From the NCBI RefSeq assembly GCF_001704295.1, contig NZ_CP012334.1, positions 2,554,084-2,618,083 on the forward strand: 64,000 nt of DNA, given 5' to 3'. The notes beneath the pieces were generated by a model that was not told the DNA's origin, made no database searches, and saw nothing but the letters and a program-made list of their open reading frames with translations. The stretch's first letter is position 1. The number at the start of each line of letters is the position of its first letter. Positions 60,344 through 64,000 of the stretch are shown here, in pieces. Origin of the DNA: Bordetella sp. H567 (GTDB taxonomy: Bacteria; Pseudomonadota; Gammaproteobacteria; Burkholderiales; Burkholderiaceae_B). The position numbers were made by a program, and so were the translations under genes.

Positions 60344-60649
60344 ATGGAATCCACGTTCTCTATCGTCGCCGAGCCGAATCGGCGCGCCATCCTGGGCTTG
60401 CTGCTGGCCTCCGAACGCTCCGTCGGCGACATCGAGCGCGAGTTGCACCTGTCGCAGCCTTCCGTCTCCAAGCACCTGCGCGTCCTGCGGGACGCCGGTT
60501 TCGTGGAGTCTCGGGTGGAGGCGCAGCGTCGCTTGTATCGACTAAGGCCGGAGCCGCTCATGGAGCTGGACGCTTGGCTGGCGCCTTTTCGGCGCTACTG
60601 GTCCACGCATCTGGACGCCTTGGAGCAGCACCTCGACAAGATGGAATGA
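60344..60649 (+). CDS. ArsR-family regulator
   Basis: A 101-residue winged-helix repressor with STFSIVAEPNRRAILGLLLA, the recognition helix LHLSQPSVSKHLRVLRDAGFVE and wing EAQRRLYRLRPEPL. No metal-binding cysteines are present, so it belongs to the SRPBCC-linked branch rather than metal sensors. No Shine-Dalgarno sequence precedes the ATG. It is followed 31 bp later by an AHSA1-type gene, a very common pair in which the ArsR protein controls its partner. Confidence 0.9.
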   Translation: MESTFSIVAEPNRRAILGLLLASERSVGDIERELHLSQPSVSKHLRVLRDAGFVESRVEAQRRLYRLRPEPLMELDAWLAPFRRYWSTHLDALEQHLDKME

Positions 60650-60680
60650 CACCGCCACGCAAGCAACGGGAAGAGAAGAC

Positions 60681-61247
60681 ATGAGCCAACGTGAAGACTA
60701 CGATCCCGGCCCCGCGGCCGGCGCTGACGTCCACAAGGACGGCGACAAGTGGACCCTGGTTGTCGTGCGCGAGCTGCGCCACCCGCCGGAGAAGGTCTGG
60801 CAGGCGATCACCGAACCGGCGCACCTGCGCGAATGGGCGCCGTTCGATGCCGACCGCAGCCTGGGTGCCATCGGCACCGTGAAGCTGTCCACCGTGGGCG
60901 CGCCCACGGCGCACGTCAGCGAAACACAGGTGAAGCGCGCCGAGGCGCCGAAGCTCCTGGAATACACCTGGGGCGACAACGACATGCGCTGGGAACTGGA
61001 GCCGCTGGAGAGCGGTGGCACCCGGCTCACCCTGTGGCACAACATCGACCGCGGCTTTATTTCGATGGGCGCGGCGGGCTGGCACATTTGCCTGGACGTA
61101 CTGGACCGGTTCCTGGCAGGCCAGCCTGTCGGCCGCCTGGTCGGTGCCGATGCGCTGAAGTTCGGCGGTTGGCAGCGGCTGAACGCCGAGTACGCGCGGC
61201 AGTTCGGCATCGAGCCGCCCAGCTGGCCGCCCAAGCCGGCGTCCTGA
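60681..61247 (+). CDS. SRPBCC/AHSA1-family protein
   Basis: A 188-residue START/SRPBCC-fold protein (activator of Hsp90 ATPase homolog 1-like). Its core reads VVRELRHPPEKVWQAITEPAHLREWAPF, then LLEYTWGDNDMRWELEP and TRLTLWHNI. The deep hydrophobic pocket of this fold binds small ligands; the bacterial function is unknown. It sits in an operon with the ArsR gene. GGAAGAGAAG precedes the ATG. Confidence 0.88.
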   Translation: MSQREDYDPGPAAGADVHKDGDKWTLVVVRELRHPPEKVWQAITEPAHLREWAPFDADRSLGAIGTVKLSTVGAPTAHVSETQVKRAEAPKLLEYTWGDNDMRWELEPLESGGTRLTLWHNIDRGFISMGAAGWHICLDVLDRFLAGQPVGRLVGADALKFGGWQRLNAEYARQFGIEPPSWPPKPAS

Positions 61248-61262
61248 CGGCCGGCGGAGGGA

Positions 61263-61340
61263 AGCGACCCACGCGGCATGCTGGTGCCCAGAGAGGACCT
61301 GCTGGGCCTGAACTAACAGCCCAACCTGCCGGGCACCATA
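61263..61340 (+). pseudogene. Decayed 3' fragment of malQ (4-alpha-glucanotransferase)
   Basis: One frame reads SDPRGMLVPREDLLGLN, a TAA stop at 61314, then QPNLPGTI. Together this matches the C-terminal MalQ block (EDLLGL-x-x-Q-x-NLPGT) with a stop where a glutamate is expected. No further malQ sequence is visible on either side. A nested stem TGGTGCCC (61282)/GGGCACCA (61331) and TGGGC (61303)/GCCCA (61319) overlaps it and may now act as a terminator for the flanking genes. Confidence 0.45.
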
Positions 61341-61358
61341 GGTCTTGCCGGCCCGCGT

Positions 61359-62459
61359 TCAGGCATCCCGCGCCATGCATTCTTTCCACCGCGTATTGAC
61401 CCGTTCGGCAAACCACGCAGTGGTCAGCGTGCGCGTGATCTTCGGGCTTTGCAGCGTGATGCGCGGCAGCGTGGCGCGGGGCAGTGGCGCGCCGGCGGCC
61501 TTGTCGGCGATGCCGAAAACACGCCGGTACAGCAGGGTGTTTTCGAAGTCCAGGCGATCGCCGGCGCGCAGGTCGCGGCGGATGGCCTCTTCGCTCATGT
61601 CCAGGCGCGAGCGCAACGTCCGCAGGGCGCGTTCGGTCTCGCCGGGCTCGATCGTATCCTCGCGCAGCACGTCGCCGTCCAGCGCCAGGGGGATGCCTGT
61701 GGCGCGGCTTACCGCGTTCTGGAAAGCCGCGTTGCGGCTGGCGTACCAGCCCGCGTTGTAGTCCGCGAAGCGATAGAGCAGCGTGTCGTAATGCGCGGGA
61801 TAGCCCAGCAGGTGCAGGGTGCCGAAATAGATCCCGCCGCGGCGGCTGAAGACTTCCTTGCGTATGCCTTGCTGCACGGAATAGGGATAGCCTTGCGCGT
61901 GCGCTTCGGCGAACGCCACGCCGACCTGCATCGGGCCGGCGGTGTGTACCGGGTTCAGCCCGCCGAACAACTGCCGTCCCATCGGCACCATGCCGATGAA
62001 GTCCTCGTACATATCGCTGAGATCGCGTTCCGTGCGCACGGTGTCCAGCCGCTGGCTGTAGGTCTTGCCGTTGGGCGACCTGATGCCCAAGGCCGCATCG
62101 ACCAGCATGCCGGGCACGTGCATGGACGCGGCGCGCCGGTTGATTTCTTCGCGCGCCACCTTGGGCAGGCCGGGAACCGCGGGATCGGCGTGAAAGCCGG
62201 ACTCCTGTCCGATGACGGCGATGACCGCGCACACATTCGCGGGCGTGGCCGGGATGTCCTGCGACGTGAATGCCACCTGGATGTCGCGCGCCCATCCGCC
62301 GGCGTCGCCCACGCCCGCCGGCAGCCGGCGCGCGATATCGGCCCGTATCTGATCGGGACCGCGCGGCGCTTGTTCGGGCGGCTTGGTGGCGCAGCCGGCC
62401 AGCCAAAGCAGGGCGGCGATCGCCGAATAACGCGTGTACTTGTGCATGACCGGGTCCAT
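61359..62459 (-). CDS. DUF1615 family lipoprotein
   Basis: A 366-residue outer-membrane or periplasmic lipoprotein: the lipobox WLAGC puts the modified cysteine at about residue 23, after helix SAIAALL. The body matches DUF1615, with the transglycosylase-like VIGQESGFHADPAVPGL near residue 85 and VHTAGPMQVGVAFAEAH, suggesting a muramidase-like fold with a candidate catalytic glutamate in GQESGF. Function not established. ATG 62459 is used; ATG 62447 is in frame. Confidence 0.85.
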   Translation of the reverse strand: MDPVMHKYTRYSAIAALLWLAGCATKPPEQAPRGPDQIRADIARRLPAGVGDAGGWARDIQVAFTSQDIPATPANVCAVIAVIGQESGFHADPAVPGLPKVAREEINRRAASMHVPGMLVDAALGIRSPNGKTYSQRLDTVRTERDLSDMYEDFIGMVPMGRQLFGGLNPVHTAGPMQVGVAFAEAHAQGYPYSVQQGIRKEVFSRRGGIYFGTLHLLGYPAHYDTLLYRFADYNAGWYASRNAAFQNAVSRATGIPLALDGDVLREDTIEPGETERALRTLRSRLDMSEEAIRRDLRAGDRLDFENTLLYRRVFGIADKAAGAPLPRATLPRITLQSPKITRTLTTAWFAERVNTRWKECMARDA

Positions 62460-62618
62460 TGCGACCCAAGGGCGGGGGCGCGTACCCGATACTATCCCAG
62501 CCGGACTGGCCTCCCAATCAGGCGCTTCAGCGGCGACACGAAACCCCGTAGCGGTTCCCCGCCAGGCGTCCTGCCGCCCGGCGGATTCGCTACGCCAGCT
62601 ATCCCGCTCCCTGCGCGC

Positions 62619-63800
62619 CTACAGCGCCGCGGCGGGGCCGAAGAACTCGTAGCGGCTCTGCGATTCCGGCACGCCCAGCGCGGCCAGGGTCTTCTTCATG
62701 AAGGACATGAAGGGCTTGGGCCCGACGAAGTAGGCGTCCACGTTGCCGGCCGCCGGCAGCCATTGCCGCAATTGTTCCGCTTGCGGGCGGCCCACGGCGT
62801 CGGGCTGGCGCGCCGCGCCTTCGGCGTCTTCATAGCACACGTAATGGCGCAATTGGGGATGGCGGGCGGCCAACTGGTCGACGTAGTCGCCGAAGGCATG
62901 CACTTCGCCGTTGCGGGCGTAATGGATGAAGTGCACTGGACGCTCGCCGTCGCGCAAGGCGTCTTCCAGCATGGCGAGCACGGGCGTGACGCCGACGCCG
63001 GCGCTGATCAGCGCCACGGGCCGTTCGCCGTCCTGCAGCACGAAATCGCCCGCGGGCGGGAATACGTCCACGGTATCGCCCTCGTTCACCTGGTCATGCA
63101 GGAAATTGGATGCGACGCCGCCCGGCTCGCGCTTGACGCTGATGCGGTATTGGCTGCCGTCGGGCGCCCGTGACAGCGAATAATTGCGCCGTATCTCCTG
63201 GCCATCGACGTCCAGGCGCAGGCCCAGGTACTGGCCAGGGTGATAGGCGAGCAGGGCGCCGCCATCGGCCGGGCGCAAGTAGAACGAGGTGATCTCGGCG
63301 CTTTCGGAGATCTTGCGCGCCACGACGAAGGCTCGCGCGCCCCGCCAGCCGCCGGTTTCCCGCTCGCGGGCGTCATAGGCATGCGCTTCGGCCTGGATCA
63401 ACATATCGGCCAGCTGCTGGTAGGCGGCGGCCCAGGCGGCGATCACCTCGTCGGTGGCGACATCAGGCCCCAGTACTTCGCGGATGGCGCGCAGCAGGCA
63501 GGCCCCCACGATGGGATAGTGTTCCGGCAGGACCTGCAGCGATACGTGCTTGTTGACGATCTGGGTCGCCAGCGGCGCCAGGGCCTGCAGGCGGTCGATA
63601 TTGCGCGCATACATCAGCACGCCATTGGCCAGGGCGCGCGGCTGTGCGCCGCTGGCTTGGTGCGCCTGGTTGAACAGCGGCCGGACCTCGGGATATTCGT
63701 CCAGCATGATCTTGTAGAAGTACGTCGTCAGCGCCTCGCCGCCCGTTTCGAGCAGGGGTACCGTGGCACGGATAATGGCGAGCTGGTTCGAATCAAGCAT
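62619..63800 (-). CDS. hmp: Flavohaemoglobin / nitric oxide dioxygenase
   Basis: A 393-residue flavohaemoglobin that oxidises NO to nitrate using O2 and NAD(P)H. The globin domain (1-140) has distal Y29 and proximal haem ligand H85 (IVNKHVSLQV), the same numbers as E. coli Hmp. The FAD domain contains RNYSLSRAP; the NAD domain has SAGVGVTPVLAML and ends in RYEFFGPAAAL. The start is the ATG at 63800, matching Hmp N-termini (MLDSNQLAIIRATVPLL); the upstream frame is rejected. No convincing NsrR or FNR site was found upstream. Confidence 0.95.
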   Translation of the reverse strand: MLDSNQLAIIRATVPLLETGGEALTTYFYKIMLDEYPEVRPLFNQAHQASGAQPRALANGVLMYARNIDRLQALAPLATQIVNKHVSLQVLPEHYPIVGACLLRAIREVLGPDVATDEVIAAWAAAYQQLADMLIQAEAHAYDARERETGGWRGARAFVVARKISESAEITSFYLRPADGGALLAYHPGQYLGLRLDVDGQEIRRNYSLSRAPDGSQYRISVKREPGGVASNFLHDQVNEGDTVDVFPPAGDFVLQDGERPVALISAGVGVTPVLAMLEDALRDGERPVHFIHYARNGEVHAFGDYVDQLAARHPQLRHYVCYEDAEGAARQPDAVGRPQAEQLRQWLPAAGNVDAYFVGPKPFMSFMKKTLAALGVPESQSRYEFFGPAAAL

Positions 63801-63962
63801 CTCTGAAACTCCTTGGTTGACCCGCGGGTCGTGGCTTCCACGCGCGGCGGGCATGTGGGTCGCGATGGCGATCGGTTAATGCAATGCAACATCCATGCCA
63901 ATTCGCGGTCCCTGGGGAAGCCGGCAAACGCACCGAAAAAATCGATAATAAAAAGAGTTTTA

Positions 63963-64000
63963 ATGTCTCGGTTTATTGAAATTCAGAGTTATAAAGACTC
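63963..64000 (+). CDS. Possible start of an AT-rich gene at the right edge
   Basis: ATG at 63963 opens a frame reading MSRFIEIQSYKD to the window end, preceded by AAGAG at a fair distance. The surrounding ~60 bases are strongly AT-rich, unlike the rest of the window. Twelve codons are too few to be sure. The stretch 63801-63962 holds the divergent hmp promoter region and nothing else recognised. Confidence 0.3.
   Translation, partial: MSRFIEIQSYKD

Noticed and set aside
63876-63899. NsrR-like site upstream of hmp (AATGCAATGCAACATCCAT)
   Set aside because: It lacks the two symmetric half-sites of the NsrR consensus; resemblance is too weak to annotate.
1-64000. CRISPR arrays, tRNA or rRNA genes, insertion sequences
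   Set aside because: No regularly spaced repeats, cloverleaf sequences, rRNA signatures or transposase frames were seen on either strand.

Overview
The window is about two-thirds G+C. Its gene families are those of a metabolically versatile betaproteobacterium of the Alcaligenaceae (Bordetella/Achromobacter type): a Bug-family (TctC) periplasmic receptor, TRAP and NMT1/SsuA-type ABC importers next to catabolic operons, many CoA-dependent acid-degradation enzymes, LysR/MarR/GntR regulators and a large autotransporter. No rRNA, tRNA, CRISPR array, prophage or insertion sequence was seen. The exact species cannot be told from this sequence alone.

Layout. (1) 1-7967: a TauD-type dioxygenase cut by the left edge; a divergent LysR regulator with twin ATCG-N7-CGAT boxes; and a minus-strand operon (CaiB CoA-transferase, enoyl-CoA hydratase, two-subunit CoA-transferase, AMP-forming ligase, Bug receptor) for an unidentified carboxylic acid. 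(2) 8117-9412: an exported glutamate-carboxypeptidase-like M20 enzyme. (3) 9456-29435: a complete picolinate-degradation (pic) locus under a MarR repressor. The predicted route is import by TRAP and/or ABC transporters, 6-hydroxylation by a molybdenum hydroxylase, 3-hydroxylation by a four-part Rieske oxygenase system, decarboxylation to 2,5-dihydroxypyridine by a PicC amidohydrolase, then NicX ring opening, NicD deformylation, NicF deamination and maleate isomerisation to fumarate. Eight palindromic TCAG-N4-CT operator copies lie in exactly the promoter regions expected. (4) 29610-34348: a SoeABC/DMSO-reductase-type molybdoenzyme. (5) 34412-46182: single genes (quinone oxidoreductase, EamA exporter, LuxR regulator, glycine-rich autotransporter, PLP aminotransferase, an exported argininosuccinate-lyase-like protein, LysR plus NAD(P)H-quinone oxidoreductase pair). 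(6) 46137-56907: an 11-gene minus-strand operon headed by a GntR/FCD regulator, with two complete ABC importers around a CoA ligase, a hotdog thioesterase, a BAAT-type hydrolase and a dehydrogenase. (7) 57086-63800: cupin, NmrA-type SDR, winged-helix/TPR regulator, ArsR plus AHSA1 pair, a decayed malQ fragment, a DUF1615 lipoprotein and flavohaemoglobin. The last ~60 bases turn markedly AT-rich and may start another gene.

The most unusual points are the fusion of a CoxG domain to the iron-sulfur subunit of the picolinate hydroxylase, an ABC importer embedded between the hydroxylase and the TRAP permease genes, the expanded set of repressor operators, the CoA-transferase pair without an obvious catalytic glutamate, the exported argininosuccinate-lyase relative, and a dispersed family of triple-hairpin intergenic repeats.
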